From the NCBI GenBank assembly GCA_030038715.1, contig JASHSO010000326.1, positions 1 to 10,140 of the forward strand: a stretch of DNA of 10,140 nt, written 5' to 3'. Each line of letters starts with the position of its first letter. Position 1 is the stretch's first letter. The DNA comes from Streptosporangiaceae bacterium (GTDB lineage: Bacteria > Actinomycetota > Actinomycetes > Streptosporangiales > Streptosporangiaceae). The notes under the pieces were generated by a model. It saw only the letters and a program-made list of their open reading frames with translations, made no database searches and was not told the origin of the DNA. The position numbers were made by a program, and so were the translations under genes. Shown here piece after piece: positions 1 to 6,904 of the stretch.

Positions 1-882
1 CGGGAGATGATCCGGTCGATGTCGAACAGCCGGTATCGCAGCACAGCCACCCCGAGGCAGACCGGCAGCGCGAGGAAGGCGGCCTGGGACACGAGGTCAA
101 CGACTGATGACTTGGGCAGTTCGGTGGCTGCGACTAGGCCGGCGCCCATGATTGCCGAGCCAGCCATGAGCCACTTGACCTGCTGTCGGCGCTCGCCGGC
201 CGAGCGCCGGTAGGCGAGCACCTGGCTGAGAACTGCCGCCAGCCAGCAGGCCACTAGCACCGGGATAAACATCGCTTGGACGACGTTCCACCAGCCAACG
301 GCCGGATCGTTGCCGGTCAGCAGCAGCAGGTTGCCGCTGGAGTCAACGCGCGTGCGGTGCTCGATGATGGCGCCAACGGTGACAACGAACGCGCCGACTG
401 TCCACACCAGCCCGATCGCAACGTAGACCCATAGCACCTGCCGCCAGCGCGGCGACGGCAGCAGACCGTCTGGAAACAGCAGGACGACAAGCCCGAGCAG
501 CATGATGCCCGGGGCCCAGGCCGGCTGCACGAGCAGCGCCAACCAGCCGAGCGGCAGGCCTCCGTGCCGAAGTCCGTAGTCGGGCGACGGTGTAGAAGCT
601 GACGTCCTCGCTGGCCGCCGGGCATAGGGCTCGGACCAGAATGATCCAGCTCAGCGGGTTACGCGGTCGACGCCGGGCCAGGATCACGCCGACAACCCCG
701 AAGGACAGCGAGATCCACACCGGCACAGAGCCCCGCTGGAATCCAGGCTCTACCTAGCCAGCCGGGCCAGTGGTACGGCAGCGGCCGCCAGCATCAGCAG
801 CAGCCCTGCGGCAGCGAGTGCGGCTGCGGCCGGGCCTGGTCAGCCTGCTGCGCCCGGGTGCTGATGCTGGCGCTATGCCCAC
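1..882 (-). pseudogene. Membrane sensor histidine kinase, N-terminal sensor part, frameshifted and partial
   Basis: This resembles the N-terminal membrane sensor region of actinobacterial two-component histidine kinases; the kinase core would lie beyond the left edge. Reading leftward, a hydrophobic helix (LLLMLAAAAVPLARLAR) is followed by VPVWISLSFGVVG, ARRRPRNPLSWIIL, SEDVSFYTVA, then DYGLRHGGLPLGW, LLFPDGLLPSPRWRQVLW, several more membrane segments and RYRLFDIDRIIS at the edge. These pieces lie in two frames. Positions 584-1 are one long open frame without a start. Positions 726-585 are another, and one extra C in the run at 582-584 separates them; removing it gives FYTVADYGLRHGGLPLG. Further upstream a TAG at 752-750 interrupts LARLAR-SLDSSGAL, and one missing base near 728 is needed to join SSGAL to VPVW. 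A GTG at 882 preceded by GGAGG is the best start, but needs another shift near 830. The family assignment rests on recognised motifs. Real decay is more likely than sequencing error given the number of lesions, but error is not excluded. Confidence 0.72.
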
Positions 883-917
883 GTGATGACCTCCAGGAAC
901 ACACGCTACGCCTGGCC

Positions 918-930
918 CGTTCCGGGAACG
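918..930. promoter_or_regulatory. 13-bp palindrome, possible operator
   Basis: CGTTCC-G-GGAACG is a perfect inverted repeat with a one-base centre. It lies about 36 bases upstream of the best start of the histidine kinase pseudogene and about 185 bases upstream of the divergent amidase gene. The one-base centre makes an RNA hairpin unlikely, so a site for a dimeric DNA-binding protein is the more natural reading. No known regulator consensus is recognised here. Confidence 0.35.
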
Positions 931-937
931 TTACGGC

Positions 938-1100
938 TCAGGCTGCGCCGGCAACTGCCGCAGAGGTGATTAGCCCGCTTGGGAGCGCGTGCTCGGCGGC
1001 GGCGATCTCGCGCATGCCGTCCCGGGTGATGGCGATATCCCGGCTGGCCCGCGCGGACGTTGCGGCGGCAGCGTCGGCGTTGGACCTCCGGCCCGGCTGG
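938..1100 (-). other. Coding-like stretch without a start, possible gene remnant
   Basis: One minus-strand frame, read from about 1100 down to a TGA at 940-938, has roughly four fifths G or C at third codon positions and a protein-like composition (for example ARASRDIAITRDGMREIAA, then AEHALPSGLITSAAVAGAA before the stop). No convincing start codon lies in it, and the frame runs upstream into the amidase gene, where it cannot be real. It could be the 3' end of a gene truncated when the amidase gene arrived, or a chance open frame in GC-rich DNA. The family is not recognised. Apart from this, the palindrome and the promoter candidate, I see nothing else in the 883-1116 gap. Confidence 0.2.
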
Positions 1101-1108
1101 TCTACTGT
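1080..1108 (+). promoter_or_regulatory. Candidate promoter of the amidase gene, possibly leaderless
   Basis: TTGGAC at 1080-1085 and TACTGT at 1103-1108 are separated by 17 bases. TACTGT fits the actinobacterial TANNNT -10 pattern; the -35 match is only partial. A transcript starting about seven bases after the -10 box would begin at about 1115, almost on the ATG at 1117. That agrees with the absence of any Shine-Dalgarno sequence before this gene and suggests a leaderless mRNA. This is inference from pattern and spacing. Confidence 0.45.
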
Positions 1109-1116
1109 TCGGTAAC

Positions 1117-2556
1117 ATGACCCAGATCCATGACCTGACGGTGACCGAGCTCGCCGCCGCGATCAGAACAGGGCAGACCTCATCGGCCGAAGTCACCGGC
1201 CACTACCTGGAGCGGATCGACAGACTCAACGAGCAGGTAGGCGCGTTCTACACGGTGACGCACGAGGTCGCGCGCGAACAGGCGGCGATCGCCGACAAGG
1301 CGGTCGCGGCTAGTCGCAGGGACGGCTCGCAGCTGCCGCCGTTGACCGGCGTGCCAATCCCGATCAAGGACCTGAACATGGTGGCCGGGATCAGGCTGAC
1401 CTACGGCAGCTCGGTGCTTGCCGACAACATCGCGACGCAGGACGACTACGTAGTCGAGCACCTGAGGTCAGCGGGCATCGTGATCACCGGCAAGACAGCG
1501 ACGCCCGAATTCGGACTGCCCTGCTACACCGAGACCAGGATCGGCCCTCCGGCCAGGACACCATGGGACCTGAGCCGGTCGGCAGGCGGGTCGAGCGGCG
1601 GCGCTGCGGCGGCCGTAGCGGCCGGCTTGGCGCCGGCCGCTCAGGGCAGCGACGGCGGCGGCTCGATCCGGATCCCTTCCAGCGTGTGCGGGCTGTTCGG
1701 GATCAAGCCAAGCCGCGGCCGCATCTCGCAGGGCCCGCTGATGCCGGACCTGGCAGGCTTGTCCACTGACGGGCCGCTGGCCAGGACCGTAGCCGACGCG
1801 GCCCTGCTGCTCGACGCCATGACCGGCAACCATCCGGGCGACATGTACACCCAGCCCGGCCTTCCGGCCGGGGAGTCCTTCGTTGGCTATGCCAGCCGGG
1901 AGCCGGGCAGGCTCCGCATCGCCCGGTCACTGACGACGGTGATCGAGGGTGCCGAGGTGGACCAGGACTGCGTGGCTGCCTACCAGGAGGCCAGCGACCT
2001 GCTTGCCTCGCTTGGTCACGAGGTCGAGGATGTAGAGCTGCCCTTCCCGCCCGAAGCGGTCCCATCGTTTGTCACGCTCTGGTACGCGATGGCCACGCTC
2101 GCGCCCATCACGCCCGAGCAGGAGGGTGAGCTGCTACCGCTGACCCGGTACCTGCGCGGCCAGGGCTTGGCGGTCTCCGCCGCCGAGCTGCAATACGCGC
2201 AGGCCGTCCTGCAGGGCAGTGTCCGGGTGGCGCTGAACGCGCTCAGCGGGTACCACGCCGTCCTGACTCCGACGCTCGCGTTGCCACCGCGGCCGGTCGG
2301 CTGGTTCGACGAGGTCGAGCCGGCCGAGAACTTCGAGCGCCAGAAGCGGTTCACTCCCTGGACGCCGCTGTACAACCTGTCCGGCCAGCCCGCGGTCAGC
2401 GTCCCGCTCTGCTGGACGGCCGAGGGCCTTCCGATCGGCATCATGCTGGCCGGCCAGATCGGCGACGAAGCCACTCTCATTTCGTTGTCCGCCCAGCTCG
2501 AGGCGGCCAGGCCGTGGCGGGACAGGCATCCTCCGATCTGGACCGACGTGAGCTAG
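1117..2556 (+). CDS. Amidase signature (AS) family amidohydrolase
   Basis: A 479-residue cytoplasmic hydrolase of the amidase signature family, which cleaves carboxamide bonds. The triad is complete: Lys84 in PIKDLN, Ser159 in the GGSSGG loop, and nucleophile Ser183 in GSDGGGSIRIP. The spacings of 75 and 24 residues equal those of fatty acid amide hydrolase (Lys142, Ser217, Ser241). The C-terminal part has the usual LTPTLALPP and NLSGQPAVSVP segments. Length is normal for a stand-alone AS enzyme and there is no signal peptide. The ATG at 1117 was chosen because the protein then starts at the usual family N-terminus (IHDLTVTELAAAIRTGQTSS) and a promoter candidate lies directly before it; the frame is open further upstream but that part looks non-coding. 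It is unlikely to be GatA, since no gatB or gatC is nearby. Substrate is unknown. It appears to be transcribed alone, with a hairpin after its stop. Confidence 0.93.
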   Translation: MTQIHDLTVTELAAAIRTGQTSSAEVTGHYLERIDRLNEQVGAFYTVTHEVAREQAAIADKAVAASRRDGSQLPPLTGVPIPIKDLNMVAGIRLTYGSSVLADNIATQDDYVVEHLRSAGIVITGKTATPEFGLPCYTETRIGPPARTPWDLSRSAGGSSGGAAAAVAAGLAPAAQGSDGGGSIRIPSSVCGLFGIKPSRGRISQGPLMPDLAGLSTDGPLARTVADAALLLDAMTGNHPGDMYTQPGLPAGESFVGYASREPGRLRIARSLTTVIEGAEVDQDCVAAYQEASDLLASLGHEVEDVELPFPPEAVPSFVTLWYAMATLAPITPEQEGELLPLTRYLRGQGLAVSAAELQYAQAVLQGSVRVALNALSGYHAVLTPTLALPPRPVGWFDEVEPAENFERQKRFTPWTPLYNLSGQPAVSVPLCWTAEGLPIGIMLAGQIGDEATLISLSAQLEAARPWRDRHPPIWTDVS

Positions 2557-2572
2557 CAGGAGCCTGGCCCCG

Positions 2573-2591
2573 ATCACCCGCGGCGGGTGAT
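2573..2591 (+). terminator. Hairpin terminator after the amidase gene
   Basis: ATCACCCG, a three-base loop CGG, then CGGGTGAT form a perfect 8-bp stem 17 bases after the amidase stop codon. There is no downstream T-tract, as is common for actinobacterial intrinsic terminators. It separates the amidase from the transporter gene and suggests that the latter has its own promoter between about 2592 and 2679, although no clear -10 box is visible there. Confidence 0.6.
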
Positions 2592-2597
2592 GACCCT

Positions 2598-2629
2598 GTG
2601 ACCGCGCCAGCACCACCGTTGAAGGTCAC
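2598..2629. promoter_or_regulatory. Inverted repeat before the transporter gene, possible operator
   Basis: GTGACC at 2598-2603 and GGTCAC at 2624-2629 are exact inverted copies with 20 bases between them. They sit about 50 bases before the start of the transporter gene, and another TGACC copy lies just to the left at 2591-2595. Six-base arms can arise by chance, so this is a weak candidate for control of the downstream four-gene unit. Confidence 0.2.
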
Positions 2630-2679
2630 GGTCCGGCCGGGCCTGTGGCGCGGGCGGACGGCAGCCATGGCCGGGATTG

Positions 2680-4935
2680 GTGCCCTTGAACCAGTTGCTG
2701 GAGCGCGTCGGCGGTTTCTCGGCGAAGCGGCACTGGGTCGTGGTTGTCGCCTGGGTGCTGATCCTCGGCGGCCTGCTGGGGGCTAAGGCGGCCTTCGGCG
2801 GGGATTACGTCAACAACTACAACGTGCCGGGCACACAGTCGGACGAGGGCCTGAACCGGCTCAATGATACGTTCGCCGCACAGGGCGGCTACGCGGGACA
2901 GATCGTATTCCACGCCCGCACCGGCAAGGTTTCCGACGACAAGTCCGCGGTGAACCAGGCGACGGGCGACATCGCCAAGCTGCCGCACGTGATCAAGGCC
3001 GTCAGTCCCTTCGCCTCCTCCGCCACCGGGGCGGTGTCCAAGAGCGGCAGCATTGCCTACTCAAGCGTCTCCTGGAGCGTTAACCCCGACTCCCTCGGCA
3101 CCAGCTACCTGGACAGTCTCAACGCCGCGGTAGCGCCGGCCAGGAAGGCGGGGCTTCAGGTCGAGTACGGCGCGGCAGCGGCCGAGATCGGCCAGTCGGC
3201 CAAGGACACCAAGTCCGAGATCATCGGCCTGTCGCTGGCGCTCATCCTGCTGCTGTTCATGTTCGGTTCGCTGATAGCCGCGGCGATGCCGCTGCTATCG
3301 GCGCTCTTCAGCGTTGGCGCCGGGCTCGCGTTGCTCGGGCTGTTCGCCGCGGCCACGACGTTTCCGACCACCGCCCCCACCATTGCCACCCTGCTCGGGC
3401 TCGGCGTCGCGGTCGATTACGGCCTGTTCCTTGTGGCCAGGCACAGGGAACAGCTCGACGCCGGAATGGACGTGGTGACCTCGGCCCGCAAGGCTGAGGG
3501 TACGTCCGGCGCCGCGATCGTCGTCGCCGGGAGTACCGTGGTCATCTCGATTCTGGGGTTGTACATCTCCGACGTGGCCTTCGTCGGGGCGCTCGGCCTA
3601 GCGGCGGCGGTCACGGTGGCGATCACCATGCTGGCCGCGCTGACCCTGGTGCCGGCCTTCATGGGCGTGGCCGGGTCTGCGGTGCGGGCACTATCGGCCA
3701 GGCTCGAGGCGCGCCGGGCGCACGAGACCTCCGCCGCTGAGGCGCGCCGGACCGCTGCTTCCACGCAGGAGCAGCACGAACGCTCGGCGTTCGCCCGGTG
3801 GGGGCGCAAGGTCAGCGCGCATCCCTGGCCGTGGGCCGTGGTGAGCGTGGCCGTGCTCGTGGTGCTGGCGATCCCGTTCTTCTCCATCACGCTAGGCCAG
3901 CCTGACAACGGCACCAATCCGACGTCGGACACCAGCCGACGTGCCTACGACCTGATGACACAGGGCTTCGGCGTTGGTTCCAACGGCCCGCTCGCGGTCG
4001 TCGTCGTGCTGCCCAAGCAGTCGAGCTCGGCCGACAGTTCGCTGCTCAGCAGCATGCAGAAGAGCGTCGCCGCCACGCCCGGGGTGGCTTCGGTCGGCCC
4101 GGCAGCGGTGAATTCCGCGGGCACGACGGCGGTCTTCAGCGTCATCCCGACTACCCGCCCGCAGGCCCCTGCGACCACCAACCTGGTGAACACCCTGCGC
4201 AACGACGTGCTGCCCAAGCAGAAGGCCACTAGCTATGTCACCGGGACGACGGCCGGCGGCGTCGATTTCACCAGCCGGATCACCTCTAGGCTGCCGTGGC
4301 TAATCCTGGCTGTCGTGGCCATCGCCTTCGCGCTGCTGACCATGGCGTTCCGGTCGATCGTGATCTCGACCAAGGCGGCCATACTCAACTTGCTGTCCAT
4401 CGGCGCCGCTTACGGCGTCATCGTCGCCGTCTTCGAGTGGGGCTGGGGCGACAGCCTGATCGGCCTGCACTCCACGCTCCCGATCCCCGCGTACGTGCCG
4501 ATGCTGGTGTTCGCGATCGTCTTCGGCCTGTCGATGGACTACGAGGTTTTCCTGCTGTCTCGGGTGCACGAGGCATGGATCGCGACCAGGGACGCCCACC
4601 GCAGCGTGGCGATCGGCATCGGCGGCACGGCGCGGGTCATCACCACTGCGGCCGCCATCATGGTCGTGGTCTTCTCCAGCTTCGTGCTCAACTCCGACCC
4701 CACGGTCAAGATGCTGGCCCTCGGGATGGCCTTCGCCGTGCTGATCGACGCCTCCCTGGTCCGGATGATCCTGGTGCCGTCGGTCATGGCGCTGCTCGGC
4801 GAGCACGCCTGGTACATGCCGAGATGGATGGACCCGCTCGTTCCGCACCTGAACCTGGAGGAGGGAGCAGCAGAGGCGGCGCCGGCCGGCGAGGGCGGGG
4901 TCCCGGCGAGCACCAGGTGGCACAGCGGCCGATAG
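2680..4935 (+). CDS. MMPL/RND family membrane transporter
   Basis: A 751-residue transporter of the MMPL branch of the RND superfamily, whose members use the proton gradient to export lipids, siderophores or drugs. Numbering from the GTG, there is an N-terminal helix (about 18-38), a first periplasmic domain (about 40-180), five helices (180-330), a charged cytoplasmic linker (335-380), then a second similar half with a helix at 382-404, a shorter periplasmic domain and five more helices (538-708). The two halves carry the matching proton-relay motifs GVAVDYGLFLVARHRE (Asp246-Tyr247) and GLSMDYEVFLLSRVHE (Asp620-Tyr621), equivalent to the Asp-Tyr pairs of mycobacterial MmpL3. The short C-terminal tail lacks the long extension seen in some MmpL proteins. 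A TTG directly before the GTG is an alternative start, and neither has a good Shine-Dalgarno site. It is the first gene of the proposed four-gene unit. Cargo unknown. Confidence 0.93.
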   Translation: MPLNQLLERVGGFSAKRHWVVVVAWVLILGGLLGAKAAFGGDYVNNYNVPGTQSDEGLNRLNDTFAAQGGYAGQIVFHARTGKVSDDKSAVNQATGDIAKLPHVIKAVSPFASSATGAVSKSGSIAYSSVSWSVNPDSLGTSYLDSLNAAVAPARKAGLQVEYGAAAAEIGQSAKDTKSEIIGLSLALILLLFMFGSLIAAAMPLLSALFSVGAGLALLGLFAAATTFPTTAPTIATLLGLGVAVDYGLFLVARHREQLDAGMDVVTSARKAEGTSGAAIVVAGSTVVISILGLYISDVAFVGALGLAAAVTVAITMLAALTLVPAFMGVAGSAVRALSARLEARRAHETSAAEARRTAASTQEQHERSAFARWGRKVSAHPWPWAVVSVAVLVVLAIPFFSITLGQPDNGTNPTSDTSRRAYDLMTQGFGVGSNGPLAVVVVLPKQSSSADSSLLSSMQKSVAATPGVASVGPAAVNSAGTTAVFSVIPTTRPQAPATTNLVNTLRNDVLPKQKATSYVTGTTAGGVDFTSRITSRLPWLILAVVAIAFALLTMAFRSIVISTKAAILNLLSIGAAYGVIVAVFEWGWGDSLIGLHSTLPIPAYVPMLVFAIVFGLSMDYEVFLLSRVHEAWIATRDAHRSVAIGIGGTARVITTAAAIMVVVFSSFVLNSDPTVKMLALGMAFAVLIDASLVRMILVPSVMALLGEHAWYMPRWMDPLVPHLNLEEGAAEAAPAGEGGVPASTRWHSGR

Positions 4936-4936
4936 C

Positions 4937-4960
4937 ACGCATCACCGCGCGGCGGTGCGT
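4937..4960 (+). other. Hairpin in the transporter/PBP gap, possible attenuator
   Basis: CACCGC-GCG-GCGGTG is a perfect 6-bp stem with a three-base loop (4943-4957). It extends by ACG/CGT pairs after a three-base bulge, giving nine pairs in all. It starts right after the transporter stop codon and ends just before TAGGGT. No T-tract follows. It may reduce read-through or stabilise the upstream mRNA rather than end transcription completely. Confidence 0.35.
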
Positions 4961-4972
4961 AGGGTCGAGTCA
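4960..4972 (+). promoter_or_regulatory. Start region of the PBP gene: AGGG ribosome site or leaderless -10 box
   Basis: TAGGGT lies six bases before the ATG at 4972. It can be read as a ribosome binding site (AGGG, spacing seven) or as a TANNNT -10 box placing the transcript start on the ATG, a common arrangement in actinobacteria. No good -35 box lies 17 bases upstream, so the ribosome-site reading is slightly favoured. Confidence 0.3.
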
Positions 4973-6867
4973 TGAGATCTGCCCGGTCGCACGTGGACGT
5001 GCGGGCCCGCGCCGACCTGGCAGCGGCGGTTGTGCTGCTGATCGCAGGCGGCCTGCTTGCGGGGTGCTCGAGCGGTCCCTCTCCGCAGGCCACGGCGGCT
5101 AGCTACCTGGCTGACTGGGCCAACCGGGACTGGTCGGGCATGCGCGGGCTAGTGGCAAGCCCGCCTGCCGACTTTGTGGCGGTCAACTCGTCCGCGCTGA
5201 GCGACCTGACTGTAACCGGTGCCACCTTCCGGCCGGGCAGACTGCGGGTCAGCGGCGCCACCGCCCGCGAGCCGGTCACTGAGCAACTTCGGCTCGCCGG
5301 GATCGGCGTCATCGATGTCAAGACGAGCCTCGCCTTGGTGCGGCGGAAGGGGAACTGGTTCGTCGCCTGGTCGCCAGCGACGATCGCCCCGAAGCTGCGG
5401 CCAGGCGACCAGCTCTCGCTGCAGGTGAGCTGGCCGCCGCGAGCGCAGATACTCGGCGTCGGTGGAGTGCCGCTGACCAAGCAGGCGGCGGTGGTGACGA
5501 TTGGCGTCGAAGGACAGCGGATCAAGAGTGCCAACGCGGTGCGAGCCGCGCTGCTGGCGGCCGGTGCCACCAGTCAGGAGGTGAGCACCGCGCTGACCGG
5601 CGCCAAGGCCGAGCCCACCTGGTTCGAGCCGGTGTTCACCGTCACTCTGGCCCGGTACCAGCAGCTGAAGCCTGCGATTTACCCGATCCCGGGTACGGTC
5701 TTCCAGGAGCTGACGCAGCGAACTCCGATAACCGCGGGGCTCGGCTACGTCGTCGGCTCGGTCGGCCCGGTCACCGCCCAGCAACTGCACCAGCTCGGCC
5801 CTCCGTACAACGCGCAGAGCGTGGTGGGCCAGACCGGGCTGGAGCTTGCCTACCAGCGCCAGCTTGCCGGCCGGCCGGGCGCGACGATCACCGTGGTCAG
5901 TCGGGGCGGAACGCCGGTCGGCACGGTGGCCAGGCTCAGCGCCAAGCCGGGCACGGCGGTGCGCACCAGCATAGATCCGGTCGTCCAGCGAGCCGCGGAG
6001 CAGGCGCTATCCGGGGAGCGCAAGCAGGCGGCCTTGGTCGCGGTCAACGCCCGGACCGGCCAGGTCGTTGCTTCGGTAAGTGACCCGGCGAACGGCGGTC
6101 TGAACCTGGCGCTGGACGGCGCGTTCCCGCCGGGCTCGTCGTTCAAGGTGATCACCTCGACCGCGCTGATCTCGCGCGGCCTGACGCCATCGTCGCCTGC
6201 CACGTGCCCGCCGCAGATCACCGTGGACGGCGAGGTCTTCCACAACGCCGAGGGAACGGCTCCGATCAGCAACTTGCTGGCCGCCTTCGCAGAGTCCTGC
6301 AACACCGCGTTCATCGGCCTGGCGACGCGCCATCTGACAGCGGCCGAGTTCCCTGCCACGGCGGCGCTATACCGGATCGGCACCACCCCGCAACTCGGCC
6401 TGCCGGCTTTCGGCGGCTCGGTGCCTGAGCCTACCGACGAGGCTGACTTGGCTGCCACGGCCATCGGGCAGGCGCGGGTGCTGGTGTCACCGCTGATCAT
6501 GGCCATGGTGGCCGCCGCCATCGACACAGGGGTCGTGCACGCCGCGCGCCTGGTCGCCGGAGCCGCCGACGACAAGGCGTCGACGACCAGGCTCCAGCCG
6601 GCCGTGGTGAGATACCTGCACCAGATGATGGCGCAGGTGGTGGCGACGGGTACCGCCTCGGGCAAGGGCCTGCCGCCAGGCACGTATGCCAAGACCGGCA
6701 CCGCGCAGTACGGGTCCGGCAACCCGCTGCCGACCGATGCCTGGCTGATCGGGTTCAACGGGAACCTCGCGTTCGCCATGGTCGTCGTCGACGGCGGCGA
6801 AGGCGGGCCGACAGACGGGCCCCTGGTCGCCAAGTTCTTCGACCTGCTGCGACAGGCCGGCGGCTAG
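4972..6867 (+). CDS. Lipoprotein class B penicillin-binding protein with MecA_N/NTF2-like domain (PBP-lipo type)
   Basis: A 631-residue D,D-transpeptidase predicted to cross-link peptidoglycan on the outer face of the membrane. The N-terminus has a hydrophobic segment ending in the lipobox LAGC with Cys32, so it is probably lipid-anchored. Residues about 36-150 match the NTF2-like MecA_N domain (SYLADWANRDWSGM, WFVAWSPATIAPKL). The PBP dimer domain follows (about 155-310), with GQTGLELAYQRQLAGRPG near its end. The transpeptidase domain (about 330-628) has all three motifs: SSFK with catalytic Ser389 and Lys392, Ser442-Cys-Asn444, and KTGTA at 574-578. The domain order is that of MecA/PBP2a and of mycobacterial PBP-lipo (Rv2864c). 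The usual RGxILDRNG motif is degraded here to RAQILGVGG (157-165). A broad-spectrum resistance role is possible but not shown, because many actinobacteria carry such a protein as a normal envelope enzyme. It lies 36 bases after the transporter and 37 before the acylase. Confidence 0.92.
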   Translation: MRSARSHVDVRARADLAAAVVLLIAGGLLAGCSSGPSPQATAASYLADWANRDWSGMRGLVASPPADFVAVNSSALSDLTVTGATFRPGRLRVSGATAREPVTEQLRLAGIGVIDVKTSLALVRRKGNWFVAWSPATIAPKLRPGDQLSLQVSWPPRAQILGVGGVPLTKQAAVVTIGVEGQRIKSANAVRAALLAAGATSQEVSTALTGAKAEPTWFEPVFTVTLARYQQLKPAIYPIPGTVFQELTQRTPITAGLGYVVGSVGPVTAQQLHQLGPPYNAQSVVGQTGLELAYQRQLAGRPGATITVVSRGGTPVGTVARLSAKPGTAVRTSIDPVVQRAAEQALSGERKQAALVAVNARTGQVVASVSDPANGGLNLALDGAFPPGSSFKVITSTALISRGLTPSSPATCPPQITVDGEVFHNAEGTAPISNLLAAFAESCNTAFIGLATRHLTAAEFPATAALYRIGTTPQLGLPAFGGSVPEPTDEADLAATAIGQARVLVSPLIMAMVAAAIDTGVVHAARLVAGAADDKASTTRLQPAVVRYLHQMMAQVVATGTASGKGLPPGTYAKTGTAQYGSGNPLPTDAWLIGFNGNLAFAMVVVDGGEGGPTDGPLVAKFFDLLRQAGG

Positions 6868-6883
6868 CGCAAGTAACGCTGCC

Positions 6884-6896
6884 TTAGCATGCCTAA
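6884..6896. promoter_or_regulatory. Near-palindrome with possible -10 box before the acylase gene
   Basis: TTAGCATGCCTAA is a palindrome (TTAGCATGCTAA) interrupted by one extra C, in the 37-base gap between the PBP stop and the acylase start. It includes TAGCAT (6885-6890), which fits a TANNNT -10 box with a start near 6897. No -35 box is evident. It resembles the TTAG/CTAA halves of DtxR/IdeR sites, but the spacing does not fit that 19-bp consensus. It could be an internal promoter, an operator, or chance. Confidence 0.25.
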
Positions 6897-6904
6897 CGGA
6901 CGGG

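Noticed and set aside
858..1115. 85-codon plus-strand open frame before the amidase gene
   Set aside because: It runs through the palindrome, the promoter candidate and the start of the kinase pseudogene, and has no ribosome site or recognisable product.
1117..2556. GatA subunit of the tRNA-dependent amidotransferase
   Set aside because: No gatB or gatC lies nearby, the gene appears to be transcribed alone, and the AS family contains many stand-alone amidases.
2134..2616. 160-codon minus-strand open frame at the end of the amidase gene
   Set aside because: It is antisense to conserved amidase sequence and has no ribosome site or motif.
4296..5102. 268-codon plus-strand open frame across the transporter/PBP junction
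   Set aside because: It overlaps the second half of the transporter and the start of the PBP in another frame and is Arg/Gly-rich without family features.
5850..6833. 327-codon minus-strand open frame
   Set aside because: It is antisense to the transpeptidase domain of the PBP gene and shows no recognisable motifs.
6884..6896. Iron box (DtxR/IdeR) before the acylase gene
   Set aside because: TTAG and CTAA halves are present, but their five-base spacing does not fit the 19-bp consensus.
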